From assembly GCA_005884685.1 (NCBI GenBank), contig VBAH01000089.1, positions 1 through 64,000 of the forward strand: DNA of 64,000 nt. The letters run 5' to 3'. This stretch comes from Alphaproteobacteria bacterium. GTDB taxonomy: Bacteria > Pseudomonadota > Alphaproteobacteria > Rhizobiales > Xanthobacteraceae. Position 1 is the stretch's first letter; every line of letters begins with the position of its first letter. Under the pieces are notes generated by a model that was not told where the DNA came from, did not search any database, and was given only the letters and a program-made list of their open reading frames with translations. A program made the position numbers and the translations under genes. Of this stretch, positions 16,589 to 25,072 are shown piece after piece.

Positions 16589-18232
16589 GTGCAGGGTCTC
16601 GTGGAGTTCATCCGCACATTGGGCGCAGCGCGCCTCGGTGCCATGGCGGCGGTCACCACCGCGCTGGTCGGCGTGTTCGCGTTCATCATCCTGCGCGTCA
16701 CCGCGCCGCAGATGTCGCCGGTGTTCACCGACCTGACGCCGGAGGATTCGGCCGCGATCGTGAAGGACCTCGAGCGCCAGGGCATTCCCTACGAGCTCAA
16801 GAACGACGGCGGGATCGTGATGGTGCCGCGCGACAAGATGACCCGCATCCGCATGAAGCTCGCCGAGGGCGGCCTGCCCAAGGGCGGCGGCGTCGGCTAC
16901 GAGATCTTCGACAAGTCCGACACGCTCGGCGCCACCAGCTTCGTGCAGAACATCAACCATCTGCGCGCGCTCGAGGGCGAGCTCGCCCGCACCATCAAGG
17001 CGATCGACCGCGTGCAGGCCGCGCGCGTGCATCTCGTTCTGCCCGAGCGCCCGCTGTTCTCGCGCGACAAGATCGAGCCGTCGGCTTCGATCGTGTTGCG
17101 CGTGCGCGGTGCACTCGAAGCAAACCAGGTGCGCGCAATCCGCCATCTCGTCGCCTCGGCGGTGAACGGCCTGAAGCCGCAGCGCGTCTCCGTGGTGGAT
17201 GAGGCCGGCAATTTGCTCGCCGACGGCGCGGCCGGCGCCGAGGGCGCGATCGGCGGCAACGGTCAGGAGCGGCAGGCGAATTTCGAGCGGCGCCTGAAGG
17301 ACCAGATCGAATCGATCGTCTCTTCCGTGGTCGGGCCCGGCCGCGCGCGCGTGCAGCTCTCGGCCGAATTCGACTTCAACCGCATCACCGAGACGTTCGA
17401 CAAGTTCGATCCGGAGGGGCGCGTAGTCCGCTCCAGCCAGACGCGCGAGGAATCTTCTGCGAACGGCGGCCAGGAGGGCCAGGTCACCGTCAGCAACGAG
17501 CTGCCCGGCGGGCAGCAGGGGCAGCAGAACCAGCCGGCCCAGACCTCGCGCGACCAGAGCAAGAAGACCGAAGAAATCGTCAATTACGAAATCTCGCGCT
17601 CGACCAAGACCGAAATCACCGAGGGCGGGCGCGTCAAGCGCGTCTCGGCGGCGGTGCTGGTCGACGGCAGCTACGGCAAGAACGACAAAGGCGATGTCGT
17701 CTACCAGCCGCGCACCAAGGAGGAACTCGACCGCATCGCCGCGCTGGTGCGCACCGCGATCGGCTACGACCAGAAGCGTGGCGACCAGATCGAGGTCGTG
17801 AACCTGCGCTTCGCCGAAGCGCCGGCGGCCCAGATCCAGGAGCCCTCGACCGGCCTGTTGTCATTCCTGCAGTTCACCAAAGACGACATCATGCGCGCGA
17901 TCGAGCTCGGCGTGATGGCGCTGCTCGGCCTCGTGGTGGTGCTGTTCGTGGTGCGGCCGCTGGTGCGCCGCATCCTCGCGCCGGAGGAGCCGCGCGCGCT
18001 CGCGGCCGCGACAGGTGCTCTCGCGCTCGCGGGCGGGGAGGCTCACGCCGCCCTCTCCAATACGCCGCTGCCGCCGCCGGTCCCCAGCCAGGCCGCCAAG
18101 ATGATCGACATGGCGCAAGTGCAGGGTCAGGTGCACGCACAATCGATCCAGAAGGTCGGCGAGCTCGCGGAGCGCAATCCGCACGAAACCGTGGCCATTG
18201 TCCGCCAATGGCTGCAGGACGCGCCGGCGTAA
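16589..18232 (+). CDS. fliF: flagellar MS-ring protein FliF
   Basis: 547-residue inner-membrane ring protein, base of the flagellar motor. Membrane segment 1 is near residues 15-37 (AAVTTALVGVFAFIILRV) and segment 2 near 435-457 (ELGVMALLGLVVVLFVV). The YscJ/FliF ring domain includes YELKNDGGIVMVPRDKMTRI and RVQAARVHLVLPERPLFSRD. GTG 16589 is chosen because MQGLVEF is the typical N-terminus in this order; the frame is open back to a TTG inside the leader dyad. The C-terminal tail (VAIVRQWLQDAP) is the FliG-binding segment. The next gene, fliG, follows after 3 bp. Confidence 0.92.
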   Translation: MQGLVEFIRTLGAARLGAMAAVTTALVGVFAFIILRVTAPQMSPVFTDLTPEDSAAIVKDLERQGIPYELKNDGGIVMVPRDKMTRIRMKLAEGGLPKGGGVGYEIFDKSDTLGATSFVQNINHLRALEGELARTIKAIDRVQAARVHLVLPERPLFSRDKIEPSASIVLRVRGALEANQVRAIRHLVASAVNGLKPQRVSVVDEAGNLLADGAAGAEGAIGGNGQERQANFERRLKDQIESIVSSVVGPGRARVQLSAEFDFNRITETFDKFDPEGRVVRSSQTREESSANGGQEGQVTVSNELPGGQQGQQNQPAQTSRDQSKKTEEIVNYEISRSTKTEITEGGRVKRVSAAVLVDGSYGKNDKGDVVYQPRTKEELDRIAALVRTAIGYDQKRGDQIEVVNLRFAEAPAAQIQEPSTGLLSFLQFTKDDIMRAIELGVMALLGLVVVLFVVRPLVRRILAPEEPRALAAATGALALAGGEAHAALSNTPLPPPVPSQAAKMIDMAQVQGQVHAQSIQKVGELAERNPHETVAIVRQWLQDAPA

Positions 18233-18235
18233 CCC

Positions 18236-19327
18236 ATGGCCGCAGCAGCGCAAAAAGCCCCTGAACGCAGCGACGAGATCGCCAGTCTCGTCGCCACGCT
18301 CGCCGGCCGGCAAAGCAGCGCCGGGCCGTCGCGCCAGCTCAAGGGTCCCGAGCGTGCCGCCGTGCTGATGCTCGCCCTCGGCGAACAGCACGGCGAAAAG
18401 GTCTGGAAGCTGCTCGACGACGATGAGTTGCGCCAGCTTTCCATCGTGATGTCGACGCTCGGCACGGTCGAGGCGGAGGCGGTCGAAAGCCTGATGATCG
18501 AGTTTGTCGGGCGGCTTTCGGCTTCCGGCGCCGTGCTCGGGAATTTCGACGCAACCGAGCGCCTGCTCGTGCAGTACCTGCCCGCCGATCGCGTTTCCAA
18601 CATCATGGAGGAGATCCGCGGGCCGGCCGGCCGCAACATGTGGGAGAAGCTCTCCAACGTGCAGGAGCAGGTGCTCGCGAATTATCTCAAGAACGAATAT
18701 CCGCAGACCGTCGCGGTGGTGATCTCGAAGATCAGGCCGGAGCACGCGGCGCGGGTGCTCGCGATTCTTCCCGAAGAGCTCGCGCTCGATGTCGTCTCGC
18801 GCATGCTGCGCATGGAGGCGGTGCAGAAGGACGTGATCGAGCGGCTGGAAAACACGCTGCGCACCGAGTTCATGTCCAATCTGTCGCAAACGCGGCGCCG
18901 CGACGCGCACGAGGTGATGGCGGAGATCTTCAACAATTTCGACCGCCAGACCGAAACGCGCTTCATCACCGCGCTGGAAGAGCAGAACCGCGAGGCGGCC
19001 GAGCGCATCAAGACGCTGATGTTCACCTTCGACGATCTGATCAAGCTCGACGCCGGATCGGCGCAGACGCTGATGCGTCACGTCGACAAGGACAAGCTCG
19101 GGGTGGCCCTGAAAGGGGCCACCGATACGGTGCGCCAGTTCTTCCTCGGCAACATGTCGACACGCGCCGCCAAGATGCTGGTCGACGACATGCAGGCGAT
19201 GGGCCCGGTGCGGCTGCGCGATGTCGACGAGGCGCAGGCGCTGCTGGTCAACCTCGCCAAGGACCTCGCCGCCAAGGGCGAGATCATGATTTCCAAGAAT
19301 CGCGCCGACGAAGAGCTGGTTTACTGA
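18236..19327 (+). CDS. fliG: flagellar motor switch protein FliG
   Basis: 363-residue rotor/switch protein that links the MS ring to the C ring and interacts with the MotA stator. It has the three FliG domains: N-terminal FliF-binding ([22 protein letters not shown]), the middle armadillo domain with [13 protein letters not shown] and [14 protein letters not shown], and the C-terminal torque domain ([31 protein letters not shown]). It has an N-terminal extension of about 35 residues relative to enteric FliG. It overlaps fliH by 1 bp (TGATG). Confidence 0.95.
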   Translation: MAAAAQKAPERSDEIASLVATLAGRQSSAGPSRQLKGPERAAVLMLALGEQHGEKVWKLLDDDELRQLSIVMSTLGTVEAEAVESLMIEFVGRLSASGAVLGNFDATERLLVQYLPADRVSNIMEEIRGPAGRNMWEKLSNVQEQVLANYLKNEYPQTVAVVISKIRPEHAARVLAILPEELALDVVSRMLRMEAVQKDVIERLENTLRTEFMSNLSQTRRRDAHEVMAEIFNNFDRQTETRFITALEEQNREAAERIKTLMFTFDDLIKLDAGSAQTLMRHVDKDKLGVALKGATDTVRQFFLGNMSTRAAKMLVDDMQAMGPVRLRDVDEAQALLVNLAKDLAAKGEIMISKNRADEELVY

Positions 19328-19944
19328 TGAGCGCGCCGGTCAAATTCCTGTTCGAGGACGATTTCGCTTCCGGCCACCCCGGCGCGGGCGCGAAGCGCAT
19401 GATCGCGGCTGCGGCGCACGAGGCCGCAATCGCGCGCGCGGAAGCCGAAGGCTATCGCAAGGGCCTGGCCGCGGCCGAAGCCCGGATCGAGGGCCGCGCG
19501 GCCGCTGCCAGCGAACGGATCGCGCAGGCGATCGCCACGATGGCGCAGGGCCTCGCGGCGATCGAAGCGCGGCTCGAAGCCGAGTCGGTCGAGGTCGCAG
19601 TCGCGGTCGCGGGAAAGCTGGCGCCGGAGCTGATCGCGGCCGAACCGCTCGCTGAAATCTCCGCGCTTGCGTCCTCCTGCTTCCATCAGTTGATCGCAGC
19701 GCCGCATGTCGTCGTGCGCATCGCCGAGCAGCTCTATGAGAGTGCGCAGGCGCGGCTCGGAGAGATCGCGCGGCTGAGCGGCTTCGAAGGCCGCCTCGTC
19801 GTGCTCGCCGAGCCCGGGATGGCGCTCGGCGATTGCCGCATCGAATGGGCCGACGGCGGCCTGTCACGCGACCGCTCCGCAACCGAGGCCGCCATCAGCG
19901 ACGCAATCGGCCGCTACGTCGCGGCGCGGCGCGGTGCTGCGTGA
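19327..19944 (+). CDS. fliH: flagellar assembly protein FliH-like
   Basis: 205 residues, starting [14 protein letters not shown], which is typical of the alphaproteobacterial FliH-type protein. The N-terminal half is an Ala/Glu-rich helix (about residues 22-100) and the C-terminal half a compact domain (VVVRIAEQLYESAQARL, GDCRIEWADGGLSRD). FliH/FlbE-type proteins hold the FliI ATPase at the export gate. The primary match is weak, as usual in this group; the position between fliG and fliN supports the call. Confidence 0.82.
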   Translation: MSAPVKFLFEDDFASGHPGAGAKRMIAAAAHEAAIARAEAEGYRKGLAAAEARIEGRAAAASERIAQAIATMAQGLAAIEARLEAESVEVAVAVAGKLAPELIAAEPLAEISALASSCFHQLIAAPHVVVRIAEQLYESAQARLGEIARLSGFEGRLVVLAEPGMALGDCRIEWADGGLSRDRSATEAAISDAIGRYVAARRGAA

Positions 19945-19962
19945 CGAGATTGGGAGGTTCCG

Positions 19963-20319
19963 ATGAGTGACGAAACCAGGATTCCCCTGCCGGAGCTCGA
20001 CCGGAAGCCGGAGGTCGTGCCGCGGCCCGACGAAGCCGCACTCGCCGCGGACGCGGGCGAGCCGTCACGCAACGCCGCCGACCTCGAAGCGGTGTTCGAC
20101 GTGCCGGTGCAGGTGTCGGCCGTGCTCGGCCGCACCCGCATGGACATCGGCGATCTCTTGCGTCTCGGCCCCGGCGCCGTGCTCGAGCTCGACCGCAAGG
20201 TCGGCGAGGCGATCGACATCTACATCAACAACCGGCTGGTCGCGCGCGGCGAAGTCGTGCTGGTCGAGGAAAAGCTCGGCGTGACGATGACCGAAATGAT
20301 CAAGGCTGAACGAAGCTAG
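19963..20319 (+). CDS. fliN: flagellar motor switch protein FliN
   Basis: 118-residue C-ring component. The SpoA/FliN domain occupies residues about 45-115 (VFDVPVQVSAVLGRTRMDIG, DLLRLGPGAVLELDRKVGEA, IDIYINNRLVARGEVVLVEE). The first 40 residues are a charged linker. It is the fourth gene of the fliF-G-H-N run, with GGGAGGTTCC before the ATG. No fliM or fliY is present in the window. Confidence 0.94.
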   Translation: MSDETRIPLPELDRKPEVVPRPDEAALAADAGEPSRNAADLEAVFDVPVQVSAVLGRTRMDIGDLLRLGPGAVLELDRKVGEAIDIYINNRLVARGEVVLVEEKLGVTMTEMIKAERS

Positions 20320-20324
20320 CGAAA

Positions 20325-20388
20325 GGCGAGTAGCGAGTAGCGTTTAGAAAAAGGACCGCACGCACCGCACCACTACTCGCTACTCGCC
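20325..20388. repeat. inverted repeat between fliN and flbD
   Basis: GGCGAGTAGCGAGTAG (20325-20340) and its perfect 16-base complement CTACTCGCTACTCGCC (20373-20388) flank a 32-bp loop. Each arm is itself a tandem of GAGTAGC units. It could act as a processing or stability hairpin between fliN and flbD. There is no U tract, so a simple terminator is unlikely. Confidence 0.75.
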
Positions 20389-20438
20389 ATTCGCCATTCG
20401 CTTCGAGAGATACGGAAAGACAAAGAGGACCTTCCCCC

Positions 20439-21812
20439 ATGCGCCTCCTGATCGTCGGAACGCTGCGCGGCCAGCTCACCCTCGCCACCAAGCTCGCCAT
20501 GGACAAGGGCGCGACCGTCACGCACGCCGAAGGGGCCGAGATGGCGCTGCGCGTATTGCGCTCCGGCCGCAGCGCCGACCTGCTGATGGTCGAGGTCGCG
20601 GTCGATATCCGCGATCTCATCACGCGGATGGAGGCCGAGCACATCACCGTGCCGGTGGTCGCCTGCGGCACGTCGACCGATGCGCGCGCCGCCGTCGCGG
20701 CGATCCATGCCGGCGCGAAAGAATACATTCCACTGCCGCCGGATCCGGAACTGATCGCCGCGGTGCTCGCCGCCGTCGCCGACGACCACCGCGATTTCCT
20801 CTATCGCGACGACGCGATGGCGCATGTCGTCAAGCTCGCCCAGCAGGTCGCGCCGAGCGATGCCTCGGTCCTGATCACCGGCGAGTCCGGCACCGGCAAG
20901 GAGGTGCTCGCGCGCTTCGTGCACGCCAAATCGAACCGTGCGCGCGCGCCGTTCATCGCGGTGAATTGCGCCGCCGTGCCGGAACACCTGCTCGAATCCG
21001 AATTGTTCGGACACGAGAAAGGCTCGTTCACCGGCGCGATCGCGCGCCGCATCGGCAAGTTCGAGGAGTCGAGTGGCGGCACGCTTTTGCTCGACGAAGT
21101 CTCCGAAATGGACGTGCGGCTGCAGGCAAAACTCCTGCGCGCGATCCAGGAGCGCGTGATCGACCGCGTCGGCGGCACCAGGCCCGTGCCGGTCGACATT
21201 CGCATCATTGCGACATCGAACCGCAATCTGGCCGATGCCGTGAAGGCCGGCACGTTCCGCGAAGACCTGCTCTACCGTCTCAACGTCGTGAACCTGAAAA
21301 TCCCGCCGCTGCGCGAGCGGCCGGCCGACGTGCTCGAGCTCGCGGATCACTTCGTCAGGATGTACGCGAGGGCGAACGGCTGCGCGCGCGTGCTTTCGAC
21401 CGAAGCCCGCGCGCAGCTCATCGCCAATCGCTGGCCGGGCAACGTGCGCGAGCTGGAAAACGCGATGCACCGCGCGGTTCTGATCGCGCCGGGCGAAGCG
21501 ATCGGGCCGGAATCGATCATCGCGCCGGACGGCGCGCGGCTCGAAGAGCAGCGTGCCGCGCCTGCGGTTGCGCACGCGACGTTCGCCGCGGAAGCGGTCA
21601 CGCGCGCGCTGGTCGGCCGCACCGTGGCCGACGTCGAGCGCGATCTCATTCTGGAAACGTTGAAGCACTGCCTCGGCAACCGGACGCATGCCGCCAATAT
21701 CCTGGGCATCTCGATCCGCACCCTGCGCAACAAGCTCAACGAATATGCCGGCGACGGCATGCCGATCCCGCCGCCCGCCAACGGCGGCAGCGATTTCCGG
21801 ATGGCGGGGTAA
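20439..21812 (+). CDS. flbD: sigma-54-dependent flagellar activator FlbD
   Basis: 457-residue NtrC-family regulator. Residues 1-115 form a receiver-like domain, about 135-370 the AAA+ domain (Walker [15 protein letters not shown] loop, [10 protein letters not shown]) and 415-445 a Fis-type helix-turn-helix ([18 protein letters not shown]). FlbD activates late flagellar genes and represses fliF in Caulobacter. The receiver is degenerate: the usual phospho-acceptor Asp is Glu52 ([10 protein letters not shown]), and the acidic pocket after strand 1 is missing (LLIVGTLRG). This fits control by a partner protein (FliX in Caulobacter) rather than by a kinase. fliX itself is not in the window. Confidence 0.92.
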   Translation: MRLLIVGTLRGQLTLATKLAMDKGATVTHAEGAEMALRVLRSGRSADLLMVEVAVDIRDLITRMEAEHITVPVVACGTSTDARAAVAAIHAGAKEYIPLPPDPELIAAVLAAVADDHRDFLYRDDAMAHVVKLAQQVAPSDASVLITGESGTGKEVLARFVHAKSNRARAPFIAVNCAAVPEHLLESELFGHEKGSFTGAIARRIGKFEESSGGTLLLDEVSEMDVRLQAKLLRAIQERVIDRVGGTRPVPVDIRIIATSNRNLADAVKAGTFREDLLYRLNVVNLKIPPLRERPADVLELADHFVRMYARANGCARVLSTEARAQLIANRWPGNVRELENAMHRAVLIAPGEAIGPESIIAPDGARLEEQRAAPAVAHATFAAEAVTRALVGRTVADVERDLILETLKHCLGNRTHAANILGISIRTLRNKLNEYAGDGMPIPPPANGGSDFRMAG

Positions 21813-21818
21813 CTTACT

Positions 21819-21888
21819 CCGCTCGTCCCCGCGAAAGCGGGGACCCAGTCCTTGGCCCTGGATGCCCGCTTACGCGGGCATGAGCGGA
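21819..21888. repeat. 70-bp palindromic repeat, copy D
   Basis: Arms CCGCTCGTCCCCGCG and CGCGGGCATGAGCGG around a short centre TCCTTGGCCCTGGATG. It is the shortest of the five copies and lies between the convergent flbD and DUF1127 genes. Confidence 0.85.
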
Positions 21889-21895
21889 AGAAAGT

Positions 21896-22123
21896 TTATC
21901 TCCAGAACGGCTTCCCGCATTCGCGCGCGGCCTCGATGCGTGTGATCCCGATATCGCGCAGTTGATGATCGTCGAGTCCCGCCAGCGCATTGCGCTGGCG
22001 CCTGCGCTCGATCCAGGCCGAAAGCAGCACGCAGGCGGCCGCGACCGGGTGGATGCGTTCGCGCCTCCCCGGGCGCCGGCGCGAATAGGGTTGCGGCGGC
22101 AGATAGAGATCGATCGTCGGCAT
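21896..22123 (-). CDS. DUF1127 family protein
   Basis: 75-residue small basic protein ending in a DUF1127/YjiS-like domain: ACVLLSAWIERRRQRNALAG, LDDHQLRDIGITRIEAAREC, then GKPFW. DUF1127 proteins of alphaproteobacteria are often RNA-linked stress or phosphate-response proteins. The N-terminal 25 residues are Pro/Arg-rich. The ATG at 22123 has GAGGAGAAG upstream, part of which can pair in a leader hairpin (22134-22153). Confidence 0.88.
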   Translation of the reverse strand: MPTIDLYLPPQPYSRRRPGRRERIHPVAAACVLLSAWIERRRQRNALAGLDDHQLRDIGITRIEAARECGKPFWR

Positions 22124-22133
22124 GACTCTTCTC

Positions 22134-22153
22134 CTCTCGTTTGCTGACGAGAG
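22134..22153 (-). promoter_or_regulatory. leader hairpin of the DUF1127 gene
   Basis: The mRNA of the DUF1127 gene would contain CTCTCGT, loop CAGCAA, ACGAGAG directly before the ribosome-binding site GAGAAGAG. The 7-bp stem is perfect. It could modulate access to the ribosome-binding site or protect the 5' end (inference). Confidence 0.45.
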
Positions 22154-22271
22154 GATGGACGCAACGCCGCGCGAATGTTTCGGGCGGTGCCGAAGTGGCG
22201 CCCGCGACGCTTCGGCCGCGGCCGAACTATTGCACCGTGCCGCCAGGACATGCGCGCGCTATAATCCGCGC

Positions 22272-23003
22272 ATGAGCGAAGTCCTCGACATCGCCGCCGT
22301 CGCCGCGCTGGTCGGCGACCCGGCGCGCGCCAACATGCTGTGCGCCTTGCTCGACGGCCGCGCGCTGACCGCGAGCGAGCTTGCCTATGCGGCGCACATC
22401 ACGCCGCAGACCGCGAGCGGCCACCTCGGCAAGCTCGCGCGGGCCAACCTGATCGTCCCGGCGCAGCAGGGCCGCCACCGTTATTTCAAGCTCGCCGGCC
22501 GCCATGTGGCGGCGATGATCGAGAGCATTTCGGCCGTTACCGCGATTGCGCCGCCGCGGCTCAAGCCGATCCGCATCGACGATGCGATGCGCCAGGCGCG
22601 CATGTGCTACGACCATGTGGCGGGGCGGCTCGGCGTCACGCTCGCGGATGCGTTGCGCGAGCACGGGCATGTCGAATTCGCCGACGATGGCGGCGTGGTC
22701 ACCCCGTCCGGCGAGGCGTTCCTGGCGAAGTTCGGCATCGATCTCTCGGCGTCGCGCCAGAGCCGCCGCGTGTTCTGCCGCCCCTGCATCGACTGGAGCG
22801 AGCGACGCGCGCATCTCGCCGGCGCGGTCGGCGCCGCGCTGGCGACCCGCCTGATGGAATTGCGCTGGATCGCGCGCAAGCGCGATACGCGCGCGCTGAC
22901 CATTACGCCGATCGGCTGGAGCAACATCGAGCGCACCTTCGGCTGCTCGCTGCACGATCACACGGTGCATGCGCGGCCCGCGCTGCGGGTCGTGGCGGGT
23001 TAG
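22272..23003 (+). CDS. ArsR-type winged-helix regulator
   Basis: 243 residues. The N-terminal winged helix (residues about 10-90) reads VAALVGDPARANMLCALLDG, RALTASELAYAAHITPQTAS, GHLGKLARANLIVPAQQGRH, RYFKLA. The C-terminal 140 residues are an extra domain with two cysteines in FCRPCIDWSERRAHLAGAVG and one in FGCSLHDH, which may bind metal or another ligand. It is longer than classical ArsR/SmtB (about 100 residues) and belongs to the extended group. It stands alone, divergent from the DUF1127 gene. Confidence 0.82.
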   Translation: MSEVLDIAAVAALVGDPARANMLCALLDGRALTASELAYAAHITPQTASGHLGKLARANLIVPAQQGRHRYFKLAGRHVAAMIESISAVTAIAPPRLKPIRIDDAMRQARMCYDHVAGRLGVTLADALREHGHVEFADDGGVVTPSGEAFLAKFGIDLSASRQSRRVFCRPCIDWSERRAHLAGAVGAALATRLMELRWIARKRDTRALTITPIGWSNIERTFGCSLHDHTVHARPALRVVAG

Positions 23004-23006
23004 TGG

Positions 23007-23264
23007 TTACGCCGGCTTGATGACCGCGCCGAGAAGCGCAATCCCTGCGGCAAGTAATACGCCAAGATGCACGGTTAGCCTGAGCCCCAAATTGTCGAGC
23101 TTCGCGTGGACATGGGTGAGCGCGGTCTGCAGATCAGTTTTGCTTACAAGTTCGGCCATAATGAATTGCCTAGCCGCCTCGGCCTGTGCTTCGGCCTGTT
23201 CTTGTACCACTCCGCGCTCCCGGAGATAACGAGCATTAGGGAGTGTATCGAATGCAAAAGTCAT
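23007..23264 (-). CDS. small coiled-coil protein with C-terminal membrane segment (DUF1640-like)
   Basis: 85 residues: MTFAFDTLPNARYLRERGV, then an Ala/Gln/Glu-rich helix (QEQAEAQAEAARQFIM), a short coiled coil (LVSKTDLQTALTHVHAKLDN) and a C-terminal membrane helix (LGVLLAAGIALLGAVI). This arrangement resembles the DUF1640/CCDC90-type proteins. The ATG at 23264 gives the best match. Its first codons overlap, in antisense, the start of the small ORF at 23252-23464. Function unknown. Confidence 0.68.
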   Translation of the reverse strand: MTFAFDTLPNARYLRERGVVQEQAEAQAEAARQFIMAELVSKTDLQTALTHVHAKLDNLGLRLTVHLGVLLAAGIALLGAVIKPA

Positions 23265-23464
23265 GGGACGTTGCGAAACGAGTAATGCTCGCTCTATGTG
23301 GGGCTGCATTCGCAGCGCCTGTAGTGATCTGCTCATACCTCGCTGCTGCGTATCCCAACATTATCTATTTGCTGCTGTGGGTCGTCATCGTGCCGCCGTC
23401 TCTGATCGCATCTCTAGGAATGCTCCGGATCGCGATTCGTTGGAAAGATCGGGCCAAGCTGTGA
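23252..23464 (+). CDS. small two-helix membrane protein
   Basis: 70 residues starting MQKSWDVAKRVMLALCGAAF, with two hydrophobic segments (about residues 11-30 and 36-60: YLLLWVVIVPPSLIASLGML) and a positive C-terminus (RWKDRAKL). AGGGAG lies 8-9 bases before the ATG. Base composition is visibly lower in GC than the neighbours, which hints at recent acquisition. I do not recognise a family. It may be spurious, since its start overlaps the opposite gene by 13 bp. Confidence 0.45.
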   Translation: MQKSWDVAKRVMLALCGAAFAAPVVICSYLAAAYPNIIYLLLWVVIVPPSLIASLGMLRIAIRWKDRAKL

Positions 23465-23476
23465 AAGGACTGCGTT

Positions 23477-23992
23477 CTAGAGCCTCGCGATCACGCGGTC
23501 CGCAATCTCTTCCGGCGCCGCATCGATCGACACCGCGATTGCGCCCTCGTCAACACCCGGCTCCTCCAGCGCGGCGAACTGGCTGCGCAACAGCTCGGGC
23601 GGCATGAAGTGGCCCTGGCGTGCCTTGAGCCGCGCCGCGATCAGATCGAAATCGCCCTTCAGGTACACAAGCCGCACGTCCTTGCGCTGGCCGTCGGTCA
23701 CGAGGTCGCGGTAGCGCCGCTTCAAGGCCGAGCAGGTGACGACGCAGCTCGTCCCCGCCGCGCGATGCTGCGCGATCCACGCGGCGATCGCCTGCAGCCA
23801 GGGCCAGCGATCCTCGTCGGTGAGCGGCTCGCCCCGGCTCATCTTCGCGATGTTCGCCCCCGGGTGAAAGCTGTCGGCATCGCGGAACGGGCAATCCAGC
23901 TGCGCGGCGATCAACCGGCCGACCGTCGATTTGCCGGCGCCCGACACCCCCATCACCACGATGGCGGCAACGCCCGGAAGGAATTGCGCCAT
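23477..23992 (-). CDS. gntK: gluconokinase GntK
   Basis: 171-residue kinase that phosphorylates gluconate to 6-phosphogluconate. The P-loop GVSGAGKSTVGRLIAAQL is near residue 15, followed by the family motifs RDADSFHPGANIAKMSRG, PLTDEDRWPWL, CSALKRRYRD and GHFMPPELLRSQFAALE. It overlaps the end of gnd by 1 bp (TGATG), so it is co-translated with the enzyme that consumes its product. Confidence 0.94.
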   Translation of the reverse strand: MAQFLPGVAAIVVMGVSGAGKSTVGRLIAAQLDCPFRDADSFHPGANIAKMSRGEPLTDEDRWPWLQAIAAWIAQHRAAGTSCVVTCSALKRRYRDLVTDGQRKDVRLVYLKGDFDLIAARLKARQGHFMPPELLRSQFAALEEPGVDEGAIAVSIDAAPEEIADRVIARL

Positions 23993-24969
23993 CAGGATTT
24001 CGGCTCCACATGGCCGCCGAAGCCCTTGCGCATCGCGGAGAGGATCTTCTCGGCGAAGGTGTGCTGCTGGCGCGAGCGGAAGCGCGTGTAGAGCGCAGCC
24101 GAGAGCACGTCCGCCGGCACCGCCTCCTCGACCGCCGCCTGAATGGTCCAGCGGCCTTCGCCTGAATCCGCAACATGCCCAGAGTAAGACGCGAGATCGC
24201 CCTCCTCGGCGAGCGCCGCGGCGGTGAGATCGAGCAGCCATGACGTGATCACGCTGCCGCGCCGCCAGGTTTCGGCGATGTCGGCGAGGTTGAGATCGAG
24301 GCGGTGTTCCTCCGGAAGCGACTCATCGCCCGCGTGCCGCAGAATATCGAACCCTTCCGCGTAAGCCTGCATCAGGCCGTATTCGATGCCGTTGTGGATC
24401 ATCTTGACGAAATGCCCCGCCCCGTTCGGCCCGGCGTGGAGATAACCTTGCGCGGGCCGCGGATCGCGCCCCTCGCGGATCGGCGTCGTGGCGATCTCGC
24501 CCGCTCCCGGGGCGAGCGCCCGAAAGACCGGATCGAGCCGCTCCACCACATTCCTTTCGCCGCCGATCATTAGGCAATAGCCGCGCTCGAGCCCCCAGAC
24601 GCCGCCGCTCGTTCCAACGTCGAGATAGTGGATGCCGCGCGCCCGCAGCGCCTTCGCGCGTGCGATGTCGTCCTTCCAGAACGAGTTGCCGCCATCGATG
24701 ATCGTATCGCCCTCAGCCATCAGGGTGGCCAGTTCCTCGACCGCCTGCGCGGTCGCCTCGCCGGCCGGCACCATCAGCCAGACCACGCGCGGGGGCTTCA
24801 GCCGCTTCACGAGGTCCTGCAGCGCGGCGGACGACATCGCCCCCTCCCGCCCAAGCGCAAGGCTCGCATCGAGATTGGCGTCGAACACCACGCAGTCGTG
24901 CCCATGGCGCATCAGGCGGCGCGCGATATTCGCGCCCATCCGCCCCAGACCGACGATGCCGATTTGCAT
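23992..24969 (-). CDS. gnd: 6-phosphogluconate dehydrogenase, decarboxylating (short form)
   Basis: 325-residue enzyme that oxidises 6-phosphogluconate to ribulose 5-phosphate with CO2 release. The Rossmann motif [20 protein letters not shown] is at the N-terminus. Catalytic segments are [32 protein letters not shown] and [20 protein letters not shown]. The length of about 325 marks the GndA/YqeC-type short form, often NAD-linked. ATG 24969 is chosen because the Rossmann strand starts there. It forms a gluconate-use pair with gntK. Confidence 0.94.
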   Translation of the reverse strand: MQIGIVGLGRMGANIARRLMRHGHDCVVFDANLDASLALGREGAMSSAALQDLVKRLKPPRVVWLMVPAGEATAQAVEELATLMAEGDTIIDGGNSFWKDDIARAKALRARGIHYLDVGTSGGVWGLERGYCLMIGGERNVVERLDPVFRALAPGAGEIATTPIREGRDPRPAQGYLHAGPNGAGHFVKMIHNGIEYGLMQAYAEGFDILRHAGDESLPEEHRLDLNLADIAETWRRGSVITSWLLDLTAAALAEEGDLASYSGHVADSGEGRWTIQAAVEEAVPADVLSAALYTRFRSRQQHTFAEKILSAMRKGFGGHVEPKS

Positions 24970-24983
24970 GCAGGAACCCGCAG

Positions 24984-24999
24984 TTAACCGATTGATAAC
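24984..24999 (+). promoter_or_regulatory. CtrA-like box upstream of flhA
   Basis: TTAACCGATTGATAAC matches TTAA-N7-TTAAC with one mismatch. It lies about 75 bp upstream of the flhA ATG in the gap divergent from gnd. A similar box precedes fliI (32719) and a weaker one precedes fliF (16502). Confidence 0.6.
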
Positions 25000-25072
25000 C
25001 ATACACTCGGCAATAATTGCCTAACAGGGGACGTGCGCCCGGGTGGGTGCGCGGCTGCGGGCAATTGCAAGC

